64,000 nucleotides of DNA, taken from assembly GCF_901709675.1 (NCBI RefSeq), contig NC_051087.1, positions 12,151,384 through 12,215,383 of the forward strand. The letters are read 5' to 3'. The number at the start of each line of letters is the position of its first letter. Positions within the stretch are counted from its first letter, which is position 1. This document shows, one piece after another, positions 24,751-37,400 of the stretch. Under the pieces are notes generated by a model. That model had not been told where the DNA came from. It ran no database searches and worked only from the letters and a program-made list of their open reading frames with translations. Source of the DNA: Syngnathus acus (lineage: Eukaryota > Chordata > Actinopteri > Syngnathiformes > Syngnathidae). Made by a program: the position numbers and the translations under genes.

Positions 24751-25059
24751 CTTTAGGATTTTTACAGTAAGGTGCCTCATATTCCATTGGTGCTGCTCGC
24801 AGTGACATTACTTTACAGTTTAGTGATTATCAGATACAGAGGCGTGAGATAGACTATACTATAAAATCGTTTTCTGGCAGATTTGCTCATCACACAGATA
24901 TTGGATTATAAATTCAAATGGCAATTTCTAGATTTGCAATCCTTCTTCATAAATAACTAGTTTTATAGTACAGAATATACCAATATTGTTAATTGATCTA
25001 ATTCAATATAGTGTAGTCTTAGTTTCTAAATCACTAAAGGCCTCTTACTCTCGTGATTC

Positions 25060-25500
25060 TGCTCCCTCATTGTTGTCTACCGTTTTCGTCCACCCGAGTG
25101 AAGCTTTCAATCCTATCAATTAATCCATCTTTCTCTGTCAACCTTAATCCGTTGGCATCACCATTTCTGCACTCTCCCAGTTCGTCCCATCAATACCATT
25201 GGTGAGTGGCTAATTTCTCACTCTTTGGCATATAGTTATTCAGTCACCCCACCCCACTTTTCTGTAGATCCCAAACCTCAGCATCATCATGAACCCATAG
25301 TTTCATTTCTACTGCCATCCTAAAACTTCCAAACACGGCTCCCTGCTCCTGCTCCAGAGAACACATCACACAAAACCTCCATCACCTTCATGGGCGCCCC
25401 TTACAGCAAAGTCTCAAGTACAAGATTCTCAATGTTGTGGACAATCTGGCTCCCTCACACGGGACTAATCTCCTCTAGTGCCCCTTGACATTAATCATTT
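25060..25500 (+). mobile_element. eroded non-LTR reverse-transcriptase fragment
   Basis: Around 25075-25130 the sequence reads like the LDLSEAFNPIN motif, and around 25375-25450 like the LHHLHGRPLQQSLKYKIL..VVDNLAPS block seen near the end of L2-type polymerases. No intact frame survives. Confidence 0.5.
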
Positions 25501-26509
25501 AAAAGTCAATACATCCCTTACTGTTATCGTTTACGGTTTTGTTTCTTTATTCTCACTATAATTACGACGAGGTGATGATTGTTTTTATGATAGTTGATTG
25601 TCAAAGACAAAATGAGATGCAAGTATAGCAACATGGGCTTAATATTCTTTTTTGTCAACAGTAAACAAGTACAAAAATAAAGATTATAAAAAAATGTTTG
25701 TCCTATTATGAATCGCTGCGAGTAATTGTGCATTGCTTCAGTTTTCTCCGGATGTTTATGGTGGTAATAACGTGTAAGGCAAAGCAGTGGTTTGTTTTTA
25801 AATCAGCAACTGCACAAAAAAAGCTGGACTCGCGCTGGCTGCCCACAGGTGAATTCTTTAAATTCTTCCGTTACAGAGATAATGCTCACGTATGATTGAC
25901 AGTTTCAACGAGGTATTATTTTATCAGTGCAATGTGTATTCAAGTGGTCGTTGTTTGCAGTGGTGTAGAAGTGCACCACTACTTACCGAGAGCTGTTTCT
26001 AACATTCTGACAATGACAATACCTCTCTTTTAGCTGTCTTGAAATCACTCTCGCTACAAAATGATGTGTTTTGGTGTTCTGCTACGGGAAATGAGCTCAC
26101 AAGCAGATCCATCCTTGACAGAGGCTAACTTCCCTGTCAGTTTCTCTCACCAATTACTGCTCTCATGTCTCACAGGGAGAGATAAGCCCTGTGCACACTC
26201 GAAAAAAATCTCCCCACTTCACTCTAACCACATGTACAGTAACTCAACATCTCATTAAAAATTTTTTCTTTTGGTGCTATCTCCAATGCACACCGCCCCC
26301 AAGGTACTGTTGGCCTCTCCTTTCCACTTAACGACAGCCAGTGCAGTGTTACTGACAAGTGGGTCAATATCACTATGAAGTGCATTTGGTGTCTTCATCA
26401 GAATCAGTCAAACGGTGAGGTCTTATTATACACTATACTACTGTGTTATATTTGCTCACATGCCTTGACTCACATATCAATTTAAATGACATCCCATTCC
26501 TAATACATT

Positions 26510-26985
26510 CCAAAAGGTTCAATATGATCCACCCTTTGCAACTATAACGACAGCAACATTTCTGAGAAGGCTATCCACAAAGTTTAGGAGTGTCTTCATG
26601 GGATTTTCTTACCATTCTTCCATAAGAGCATTTATGAGGTCACGCATTTTGATGTTTGAATAAAAGGCCTGCCTCTCAGTCTCTGCTCTCATTCATTCTC
26701 TGAGCTGTGCGCAGGCCATTCAAGTTCATCCACACCAAGACTGTCATCCATGTCTTTATGGATCTTTTTTTTTTTATTTATCTTCAAGTGGCGTTCTCCT
26801 GGCAACCATTAAATCCAGACTCTTCCATCAGATTGCCAGACAGAGAAACGTGATTTGTCACTCCAGAGAACACGTCACTGCTCTAGTGTCCAGTGGCGAC
26901 ATGTTTTACAGCACTGCAGCCAACGCTTTGTATTTGCAAGAGCTGTCTATAATTGTTGAGACGATTTGAGTATGATAATCAGGAC
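26510..26985 (-). mobile_element. Tc1-like transposase remnant, internally deleted
   Basis: On the minus strand 26955-26795 reads WTLEQ-RVLWSDKSRFSVWQ, SDGRVWI and LPGERHL, and 26770-26520 reads KIHKDMDDSLGVDELEWPAH and a C-terminal tail. This is the catalytic core of a Tc1-like transposase with stops and a deletion removing the middle. Confidence 0.8.
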
Positions 26986-27920
26986 ATTGAATTTGTTTGT
27001 TGCAAAATACGATAGTTTTTTTCTTTTGTCAAGTATGACGTTTTCATTGGTAAGTAACTAAGAATAAAGTAGATAGTGGACTCTGACTTGCAAAATGGAA
27101 GAGATGTAGAAGGGAACAGAGGCTCTGTCTAAATAGTCAACTCAAAATAATGCAAAAGGAAAGTCAGGTTTGAACAGCTTGGGCCCTCTGAGAGTGAGCT
27201 GAGAAAAATCGAGTAAATGCAGATGTCACTAAGGACAAAACTGCAGTAAAAAAACTGTCAGACCATAAGGGTAAGTAACTGGAACCACTGCAAAATAATA
27301 AATGATTAATCACACGTTCTTCTTTTGGATGGCTCCAAAATAGTAAAAAAGTGCATGGCCACGCAGTACTCTTTTGAGGACAATACTCAGGTTAAGCAAG
27401 AGCAACCATAAACTCCTTTTTGAATGCAGAGGCAGACAGGACAATGAAGTGGGGAAACCAGAGAGACTTTAAACACAAAAATACCAAGTAACAACAGAGA
27501 GCTACTAAATGTGTGATGATGATGTCAACAGGCAAACCTTGATTTCTTCAAAGTGAGTTTACAGTATTTTGCCTTACGGGTCTCTGATATAGAAGCAGTG
27601 TGTTGATCTCCAACCCCTCCTACTGATCAATACTGCCCATCTGACCACTTCTATTTTTGGATGTCATCCCTGCGGAGTCAGCTCACTCACCACCTTGTCC
27701 TTGGTTTCCGCTCACCTCGACAGGCTCGTCCGGCAGTGAGCTGCCAGCTGCCAAGTCTGACTCATTTTAAGAGTCACTTGGTGATGACACATTACACACA
27801 ATATGCTGTTACTAATTTGGTTAGTTCGCACTTGCAGTCATTTAAGGAAAGAAAATTCATACAACTGTCCCACCACACGTCCATGCATATTAGAGATGAC
27901 CAAACTATCAGGGACATGTA

Positions 27921-28515
27921 CCGTATTGGCCCGAATATTAGACGAATATAAGAATATAAGCATTGAAATAAGACTGAAAAAGTGGGGGTCGTCTTACATT
28001 CGGGGTTTAGACATTATATCCATTCACAACGCTAGACGCGCCAGATATCTTTAAAGCGAATGCTGAACTTAACTCCCCAGGCCAAAGCGAGCCCATGTCA
28101 CGAAGAAGAACAATAAAAACAGCGGTAGCACGAAGAAGAAAAATAAAAAATAGTGGTAAGAAAGAAAAGAGAAGAAAATAAGAGAAGAGATAACAGAAAA
28201 TGGAGAAACAGTAGGTTTATTTACATTTCAAAAACCAGAAGCCATTCATTTACAAATGTGATTGCACTTTAGTTTACATATTTGAATGTTCAGATATTAA
28301 GATGTGATAGACAGTTTTTGCATGATTTGAATGAGGCAAAATAACATGCTTTTTCTCCCGAATATATTGTTATAACCATTTGTTTCAGATGTGCTGTAAT
28401 TATTTTCTGTATAGAAATTAAATTTGGTGTTTAAAAAGTCTTTTTTCAAACTTGAGTCTTGAAAAATAGGGGGTTGTCTTATAATCAGGGTCGTCTTATA
28501 TTCGGGCCAATACAG
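27921..28515. mobile_element. TA-flanked MITE with CCGTATTGGCCCGAATAT ends, 595 bp
   Basis: Left end CCGTATTGGCCCGAATAT; right end ATATTCGGGCCAATACAG, flanked by TA at 27919-27920 and 28516-28517. The TCTTA/GTCGTCTTA motifs next to the ends are also inverted. The interior is AT-rich with a diverged short repeat GCACGAAGAAGAA and no reading frame. Confidence 0.85.
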
Positions 28516-28517
28516 TA

Positions 28518-28679
28518 TTATTTATTGAAAAGGCACCTGGTGTAAAGAATCAGACTTGACCCAAAAAATGTAATAAGAACAGCTTATAAAAAGAGTCGAG
28601 CTGACCCATATCTACTTTGAATGTAGGGCAAGTGAATAAAAACTAAACTCTTCTCAGAACACCTCCACTTTTAGAAGCT

Positions 28680-28736
<57 letters not shown>

Positions 28737-28741
28737 ACACG

Positions 28742-28776
<35 letters not shown>

Positions 28777-28777
28777 G

Positions 28778-28819
<42 letters not shown>

Positions 28820-30580
28820 CACGCGCACACACACGGATGCCCTGCATTTGCAGTATAACAAAGTAGCCGATACTCAAAGTTCCTTTTGCTGGATCACTCA
28901 ATTTCTAGAGAGAAAGAGAGTGAGAGAGATAGAGAACGAGAGACAAAGAGAAGCGTTAGTCATGAAAAATAAACCCTCCCTCCTTCCATCCTTCCATCCA
29001 TCCGTCAGTCCATCCAATGAAAAAAATGGGGGTACACACACCGGTAGGCAGCATTGTAACAAGTTTTTTTTTCTGAAGAAAAGAAATCAGTGGGAGTAAA
29101 TTTTCATGCACACAAGACTCTAGAGAAATGGAATGACTTAAAATCACGACGGCCGTGATAGCAATCACAGATTTGACAAGCCGCCCATCTACCAGGTGGT
29201 GTACTATTGTGTGCGGCACAGCACAGCCTGTGTCAGACTCAGTGGTGAAAATAAACCAAAAATGCATCCTGTTCTTATTTCTTTGCCTATTATGCTACCG
29301 TCCTTGTGAGGACTTTCCAAGAAAATCTCATGCTCATTATTGAATGTGGCCTTTTTCCATTGCATGTGCGCCAGACATATTTGGACCAATCGTGATTTCC
29401 ACTTTTCCTTTAAGAGTGCTGCTAGTAAAAAATAAAAGATGAGTCATGCTATTTTATTAAACAAGTGCATTTAAAATGAACCGAAGTGATTCCATGGTCC
29501 ATGACTCAACAAATAAGATTTAGGGAGTCTAAGACTAATGGGCAATTATGGATCATTTTTAATGAAATCTAGAACATGATGATACATGGAGGATCCAGTA
29601 ATATAGATGCATCTGAAATTATAAAAAGTAGATTACAGACACTCAATTACTCATGGTGGGTTGGAAAAATTAAAGGGATTCTGATTTAGTGTTTACTTTC
29701 TCCGCTTGTCCGACACATGAGCTGCAGTATATATATTAAAAAAAATGTTTGGTCCTTCAATTCTTTGAGGAATGGAGAAGTTAGTTTACTTGTAACAGAT
29801 TATTAATGGCGAACTGCAAATGAGAATAATATCTAAGCAAACAAGTTGTTCGACTACACTTTATTGCAAAAATATAACAAGGTACTTGTGTATTACACGT
29901 AGCTTCTTGATTTATTCATTATCCTGTTGGAAAAGAGAAACTAAATGAAATGAAACAATCTGTTTATGTAACGTTAGTCACACTTAATCAGACTACTAAT
30001 ATTACTCCTAGTAATTTTTCTACTTCTGGAAGCCCTGTGGAACCATGTTGCCTCTCACAGGTCAGTCTTGGTATATGCCATATGTCACTTTTGACAGCAA
30101 AGACGGATTGTCGCTGGAGATCTCCATATGTGTGCAGTGTTCTGTGTTCGTCATCTTGAGTCTATCTTACGCTACGAGCCTGATTCACAAAAGTTTTATG
30201 TAGACAAAATGGACACAAACTTGATAGTTTATGTAATTAGATGGGGAAGCTGAGTTACAACTCGAATATGTGGTGAATGATTTTGCATCTTTAAATACAG
30301 AATGCCAGGTGCTAAGTGGCACGGCTATGCGTGTAGGTGACAGTGAAAACAAATCTTTTCCACTCCTGTAAACGTTTTGGAATGCCAGAAATACAAAGTA
30401 TCCGGGCATAACCAATGCAAGCTTATGGATGAGTTAAGGGCTGAATCGAAGCCAGTCACAGGAAGGAGTCATGCTGTATCGCCAGTGTTGAGCAAGCTCC
30501 TTAGAAAATGTAGTGCGATACGCTACATTTGTTTCCACATTAAATGAAGCTTCATTACACCGAAGCTACCAACCATATTA
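28518..30580. other. intergenic stretch, no gene recognised
   Basis: Contains the (AC)n array and purine-rich GAGAGA and CCATCCATCCGTC scraps. The rest is unremarkable AT-rich DNA. Confidence 0.5.
28682..28834. repeat. (AC)n microsatellite with GC interruptions
   Basis: Long CA array with GCACGCAC, GCACGCACGCAC and ATGCACGCGC interruptions. Confidence 0.97.
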
Positions 30581-30587
30581 ATGCAGC

Positions 30588-30963
30588 ATCCATCCATCCA
30601 TCCATCCATCCATTTTCTGAACCGCTTAGTCCCCACGGGGGTCGCAGGTGCGCTGGAGCCTATCCCAGCCGACATCGGGCAGTAGGCGGGGGACACCCTG
30701 AACCGGTTGCCAGCCAATCGCAGGGCACACAGAGACAAACAACCATTTGCACTCGCACTCACACCTAGGGACAATTTGGAGTCTTCAATCGGCCTATCAA
30801 GCATGTTTTTGGGACGTGGGAGGAAACCGGAGTGCCCGGAGAAAACCCACGCGGGCCCGGGGAGAACATGCAAACTCCACACAGGGAGGGCCGGAGGTGG
30901 AATCGAACCCGCACCCTCCGAACTGTGAGGCGGACGTGCTACCCAGCGCGCCACCGAGCCGCC
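30588..30963 (-). mobile_element. tRNA-derived SINE with (ATGG)n tail, full length
   Basis: Minus-strand head GGCGGCTCGGTGGCGCGCTG with a box A-like GGGTAGCACG and a perfect box B GGTTCGATTCC (30899-30909), body with GTTTGCATGTTCTCCCCGGG and GTTTTCTCCGGGCACTCCGG, and a tail of ATGG repeats. A 12-bp target duplication ATTAATGCAGCA flanks it (30577 and 30964). Confidence 0.92.
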
Positions 30964-31156
30964 ATTAATGCAGCAAGCTAAGTTATAATAAAATGACATA
31001 AGAAGCTAAACTGTATTTCAAAGCTTTGAGTTGGGTGGAGCCTCTTCAAGAAAACTATACATATTTTCACATTTTGTAACAGGACTGTTGGCGTATAAAT
31101 GAACACTTAATACTTCTTACTACTACTGTGATACAGATGTCTTGGATGGGATACAG

Positions 31157-31483
31157 CAGGGGTGTCAAACTCATTTGTTTCGCTGGCCGCATTGTAGTCA
31201 TAGCTTCTTTCGGAGGGCCATTATGACTGTCAACCCAAATAAATGTATAAGCACCTCATATTATATACAGTAAAAGCTACAAAGCAAACTGACAAATAAC
31301 TCGTTTTCAAATCAGACGAGTAAAAACTGGTCAAATATTTAAAAAAAAAAAGATATTAAAAGTGAAGACAATTTGCAATTCTAGTAATGACACACAAATT
31401 TGATGCACAATTTGTCTTCGCGGGCCACATAAAATGATGTGGCGGGCCTTATCTGTCCCCCGGGCCTTGAGTTTGACACTCAA
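31157..31483 (-). mobile_element. hAT-type MITE, copy 3 (about 327 bp)
   Basis: Left end CAGGGGTGTCAAACTC and internal sequence match copies 1 and 2. The right end is eroded after GAGTTTGACACT. Flanks GGATACAG and GGAACAG look like an 8-bp duplication with a one-base deletion. Confidence 0.8.
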
Positions 31484-32407
31484 GGAACAGCAGTGTGTAT
31501 TGTCATTATAATTAAACAGTGTATCCAGAAAATCATGTCTTATAGCTGTAAGTATGGTCATCTTTCGGCTCTATTATATGTAGCAATTTTAATTACCACA
31601 TATCAAATTCATTATTTAAGCCGATTACATCAAATTGGTTTTGTAGAGAATAGGCCATGCACAAATATTTCTGGTTTAGCATATAACACAGTTTGACTTT
31701 TCAGCTTCATCTTCCTTGTCATTATTCCTACCACTTCAAGCTTGTATTCCTTTCACAGACAGATTTGAGTTGCGGTGAATAGCTTGCCTAAGTGATTGTT
31801 TTGACAGGAGCTTCTGTTTGGGGTTGCGCAGTAAACAGTGGAAAATGTAGCTGTACTATGAATGCTACCACAATTACAAAAGCAGCACTGAAAATCTATT
31901 TGATGTTGAAAACAGCGATTGTTACAACCACACTGCTGAAATAAGTAGTTTATTTAGGAATGTCACAACTCACAGCTAAAGCGGCGAGGACAAGTACAGA
32001 CATATTATTTTTTACTTGGTGACATTGTTGGTCATCAACTGTGTGATTTCATCAAAATATTGGAAACAAAAGTAATTTCAGAGTAAGAAAATATGATAAA
32101 TTAATTGGTGCTGTTCTCCTTGTAGAACATTTTTTGTTAGAATGAGAAATACAAAGCACAAAGTTTCATGATGCAACTCAGGAAGCTTCCAAAGCACAGA
32201 TTAAGACATGCGGGATGACTCCAAGAGGCCGATCCGTAATTATTTATGTTCACCTGTCTGACCTGCAAGTGTGCACTAGACTAGCTTTCATGTACCTGGT
32301 GCACTATGTCAAAGTAAACAATTGAGCCGGTGGGAGAATGAGTATGTTTGTGTGTGATTGTCGGTGTGCAAGTGTGTGTCTGTGCAAGTTTGTGTAGGTG
32401 TGTATAA

Positions 32408-32480
32408 GAGGCAGAGAGAGAGGCAGAGAGAGAGGCAGAGAGAGAGGCAGAGAGAGAGGCAGAGAGAGAGGCAGAGAGAG

Positions 32481-32529
<49 letters not shown>
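32408..32529. repeat. 12-bp minisatellite passing into (GA)n
   Basis: Six or seven copies of GAGGCAGAGAGA followed by pure GA dinucleotides. The purine-only stretch is likely a degraded or parental GA array. Confidence 0.96.
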
Positions 32530-32531
<2 letters not shown>

Positions 32532-32581
32532 AACAGAAAGGGGAAGGGGTGCACATGATGGGAGGTACTTGTAATGATGGG

Positions 32582-32775
32582 AAACTGAAGCTTCAAATTT
32601 GCTTCATGAAGCAGTTGTATTTTTGACTCCTCTAAATGACACAATTAGTTTGAATAAAGAGAGATGAGAAATGGCAAGTCTGTACTTTAAGCCCAATGTT
32701 GAGCAGGGTGTGCCATATTGGGGAGTCACAACATGCAACAACTGGTTCATGAAGCAAAACTGAAGCTTCATTTTT
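32582..32775. mobile_element. possible MITE with about 33-bp inverted ends rich in GAAGCTTC/TTCATGAAGC
   Basis: 32582-32614 (AAACTGAAGCTTCAAATTTG and on) is inverted at 32742-32775 with roughly 85% identity. About 130 bp of AT-rich non-coding sequence separates the arms. The family assignment is inferred. Confidence 0.5.
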
Positions 32776-33164
32776 GCATCAATAGGTACAGGTTCTTACA
32801 TTCTATCTATTGTGATTTAAGATGAGGAAATTTAGCTTGATATACTTTTAACATTGAAAAGTTAGGTCAGCCAGTCAGTGCACTTCACTCAATTCAGCAA
32901 GCATTAAAGGATTAAAACGGCGTGTTTTTCTTTTTCTTTTGGCAATTATAGTCCATTACAATTATAGTTATGCTTCAGACTACAATTTTTTTCTTGCTTT
33001 AATAAGATACCTTCTAGAATGTAAACCTTTAAATCAAATGCTATGAGATTCCATATGTAGTCAATGTTGTGTTAACAGTCAAACGTCTTCCCCTTCACCC
33101 ATTCGTTCATGTTAGAATTTGTTTTTTCCACAAATTGCCTCGCAACTGCCAATCAACTTTGGGA

Positions 33165-34481
33165 ATGTACAACATTCGATCCGTTCCAGTTTGCCTACCG
33201 GCAGAACCGCTCCACTGAGGATGCCATCTCCTCCGTTCTTCACCTGAGCCTGGCTCACCTGGAGGAGAGGAACACCCACGTGCGGTTGCTGTTCCTGGAC
33301 TTCAGCTCAGCGTTTAACACCATCATTCCACAACATCTGGTGGAAAAACTGGAACACCTGGGCTTCAGCACCCCCTTCGGAACTGGCTGCTAGACTTCCT
33401 CACCAACAGACCTCAGTCAGTCCGGGGTCGGACAGAACACCTCAGATGTCATCACCCTCAGCACAGGCTCCCCTCAGGGCTGCGTCCTGAGCCCCCTGCT
33501 GTTCACCCTGATGACACACGACTGCGCCCCCAGGTTCACCACCAATCACATCGTGAAGTTTGCAGACGACACAACGGTGGTGGGCCTCATCAGGACAACA
33601 ACGACCTGGACTACAGAGAGGAGGTGGAGCAGTTGGTGGGCTGGTGCAGAGAAATAGCCTGATCCTGAATGTGGAGAAGACGAAGGAGATCATCGTCGAC
33701 TTCAGGAAGAACCAGCCTCACACGCTCCACTGATCATCAACAGCTCAGCTGTGGAGGTGGTCAGCAGCACTAAATTCCTGGGAGTCCACATCACAGACGA
33801 CCTCACTGGACTGTGAACACCACAACACTGGTCAAGAGGGCACAGAAGCGCTTGTACTTCCTGCGGAGGATGAGGAGAGCCCACCTGCCCCCACCCATCA
33901 TGAGGACGTTCTACCGAAGCACCATAGAGAGCATTCTGACAAGCTGTCTCTCGGTGTGGTGTGGAGGTTGCAGCGCCTCCGATTGGAAGAACCTGAGGAG
34001 AGTGGTGAGGACAGCAGAGAGGATCATCGGGGCTCCTCTTCCCTCCATTCAGGACTTGTCATCCCAGCGCTGCGTGTCCCGAGCCCGAATATTATCAGTG
34101 ACCCATCACACCCCCACCATGGACTGTTCCCCTGCTGCCCTCTGGGAAGAGGTTTCGCAGCATCCGCTGCAGGTCCACCAGGTTCTGCAATAGTTTTTTT
34201 CCCTGCTGTCGTCAGACTGTTGAACATTCAAACGTAGCATTCCTCTGCACACTTGTAAATACTGTTTTTGTCTCCTGCACTGTTCACATACTTTATCACT
34301 GCTGCACTTTGTACTTTATAATTATCTTATTCATATTTTTATATAGAATGTCACTTTTTTAACCAGCCGAAATACCTCTACATTGCTGAAGCCGTATGCA
34401 ACGAAATTTCGTTTTGTACACACTAGTGTTGACAAAATGACAATAAAGTTCTGTCTAAGTCTAAGTCTAAGTCTAAGTCTA
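33165..34481 (+). mobile_element. L2/Rex-like (CR1 superfamily) LINE, 5'-truncated, 3' end intact
   Basis: A polymerase fragment begins [20 protein letters not shown], then [40 protein letters not shown], and later KRAQKRLYFLRRMRRA and LPSIQDLSSQRC. At least three frameshifts break it, so it is dead, but identity to the family is good, suggesting a fairly young insertion. The 3' end has CGAAATTTCGTTTTGTAC, AATAAAG and a (GTCTAA)n tail (34453-34481). Confidence 0.9.
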
Positions 34482-34489
34482 CGTCACAC

Positions 34490-37400
34490 TAGTCAGATTC
34501 TAGAAAATGGAAGAAAACATCATCACGGCCTGTAGTCACCCGCAGGTCTACAACAGAACTGGCTATACGTTCCTTACGTCGCACAAGCACAGACACAGAC
34601 AACATTGTAAAATAAAACAATGTAGGAAAATGGCACTCTGGTTGGGAGCGCAAGAGGTACAAAACACAGCCAGCTTCCAAAACTCACCAGGACTGAGCCA
34701 AAAAGGAACAGGTGTGAAGAACAGGGAGCGAGAAAGTTGGCCTATCTTCTAAGTGGATTGACTCGTTTACAGTTGACCAACTGTCAACCAAGTTTGCATT
34801 TAGCAGACAAAGGAAAACAAACAACGGCCACCAGATTCATTTGGTATATCTTTGCTTGAACCCAAGGTTGCATAGGGAAAAAGACTAATGTGACAATCAA
34901 ATGTGTAGAAAAGTATTGGCCCGCTTGTTCGGTGCACATCATAGCGTTCCGTTCACACTTGACAAAACAAACGGAGCAAAACAATCACAACAGCAACTCG
35001 ACATCTGTTTCAACTTAACTAAAACATGAATGCTCCCAAAGACGGAGGATGTTCTTTTTATTTCAATGTGAGGGTTACATAAGGTAACCATGGTGCTTTA
35101 GCTGCAGCAAATGTCTTTACGAAATGCTGCTAAACACTTTGTGATATTAACAAGCCCGGAAAGGTGACAAATGCATCACCTGCATGCACAATCAGCTGTA
35201 ATAGCAATGACTCTGTGTACTCGTGCAAAATTCCAATGCTGAGAAGAACCAACTGAGTGGAGATTTCTAAGCTCCATCTCTTCACCTTCTTAATAAACAA
35301 TGACAGTGAGATGAAACTTAATCAAGGCTTCTTTCCTTTTATCAACATTGGTGAATTTTTTTCCCATCTCAATTGGATTTGTGAGGATAGACACAGTATA
35401 ATAAAACAACGTAAAAATTGGTCACAATTGCAGCTTGTATTGACATTTGTACACATACGTTGCATATTAAAAAAAAAAATCTACATGCATATATGATGAC
35501 ACAAGTAAGACCAAATGCATTTAATGATACCTGCATAAAGCAGTATTCACACACACAAAACAAGTCAGCATATTTTCAAACAGTCAACAAGGGTGTGATT
35601 TGTGACGTCGTGCTGGTAAGGCTTCGGGCATCATGATTGCACATAACACATGCCTACACACACTAACGGAGCCATAAACATGAGCACTATTTTTCCCATT
35701 TCCACTAAGGCAAGAGAACTGTAGCTGTTTGGAGGGGCCGAGACCATCACTGGTAATAATTTGCCTTACACGTCACACTGTCGGGGGAAATGAATCATGG
35801 CGGATGAGGTCAATATGGTGAGTGTGCGGCAAAGAAGAGGGCCCAAGTGAGCCATACCGGCTGTAAATGCTGGCTGTCGTAGCTGGCTGGAGAGCTCAAA
35901 TTTGAGGTATGAGCGCTGAATGGTGGTAGTGAACTCAACTTTGTAACAAACAAAGATACAAATCGGAAGCTACCTGGATAACAAATTAGTCAAAGATCAA
36001 TAGTGGGACAGCTTTCACTCGATGCGAGTTCAAAGACGAGGAGGATTTGGCTGTATTCCTGCCATGTAGAGTATAACCTTATACACTATATCTATTATGA
36101 GCTACTATGTATGATTCTCAAATTACAAGCCTAATAATAGAATTATCACAGTGGAGGAAACAATACAATATGAAGAAACAAATTAATATTCATACAAAGT
36201 ATTTTTCCTGAGACACTCAACTGTATATTAATGCAAATTGTGCAGGGTTGCTATTCAAGCAATGTGGCACCTTCCTGCCAGGACCTGTGCCTGTTTCTAT
36301 TCTGAAATTATCCAACATAATATTTTATTTATCTTTAGCAAGGCTCCAAACTGGGTGAGGCGGGGGGACGGGGCACGGCACAGGGAATACGGTATTAAAC
36401 CAAAGTTACATTTGTATTTCCAACATCGCTAGACAATATTGTTAGACACAGTTAGGCTCATTACCTCATTGTTATTCATCCTTCACACAACCACTGGAAT
36501 CGGAAATGCAATTCAGTCCATGGAGGCGTGCGAGGGAGCAAGGTTTCATGATGGTATGCGCTGGAATTCACGAGGAATGTGGTACTCCTTCAGGCAAAGC
36601 ACTAACTCTCTTGTCCATGTCAACAAAAAGCTTAATGCTAACAAATACGCAAAATGCCATAAACGAGCTAAGAAAAATAATATATGCACTGGTGTTGTAA
36701 TGCTTTAAGCAACAACTATCTTCACATGTAGACTGAAAATATAACATTACTCACAGGCATATATTCTTTATCCTCCAGGAAAAAATGAAGAACATAATGC
36801 GCTTACTGAGTCACTTACAGTAACTGTTAAACTCTGTTTGTTTTATGGCTGCATGACTATATTATCCTTGGCCAAGTCGCACACAAGAAGGAGCTGTAAA
36901 GAATGAATCATCATGCACAAACCTTTGCATTGAATTTAATCATGTTATTATGCCTCTATGTTTTCATAAAAGACAATTTTATGAGCGCTATTATTCTGAT
37001 GAAAATACAGTACATACAATTTTTTAATTTATTTATTGGGGGAGGGGCTAATCGATTAATGACATTTCCATTCATTTCAATGGGGAAAGATGAATTGAAA
37101 TGCAATTAGTTTGAGTTACAAGTGTGATTATGAGGCAGATTCAATTTGACTCAAGGCATCACTGTACAGTGTATGATGGGTTGTAAAGAAATATATGATA
37201 CAATGACACAAGGGGTTATTTGGTGAGTTAAACAATTTCAAATTAGTAACTGTGTTTTTTATTTCAACCTACAACACAAATCTGAAACACAGCAGAGATC
37301 TTAAAGTTCCCTATTAACCGCAAAAAAGTCAGATGCATATGCTTGCTGCGTTTGAATGAGAAATTACTGGTTCAAAGTTTCACACTGCTCACATCACATA

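Noticed and set aside
28671-28901. Cys-Val repeat frames; also considered as a CRISPR-like array
   Set aside because: A simple (AC)n microsatellite; no unique spacers, and the genome is vertebrate.
30523-30999. 158-residue minus-strand frame
   Set aside because: It coincides with the SINE 30588-30963; SINEs do not encode protein.
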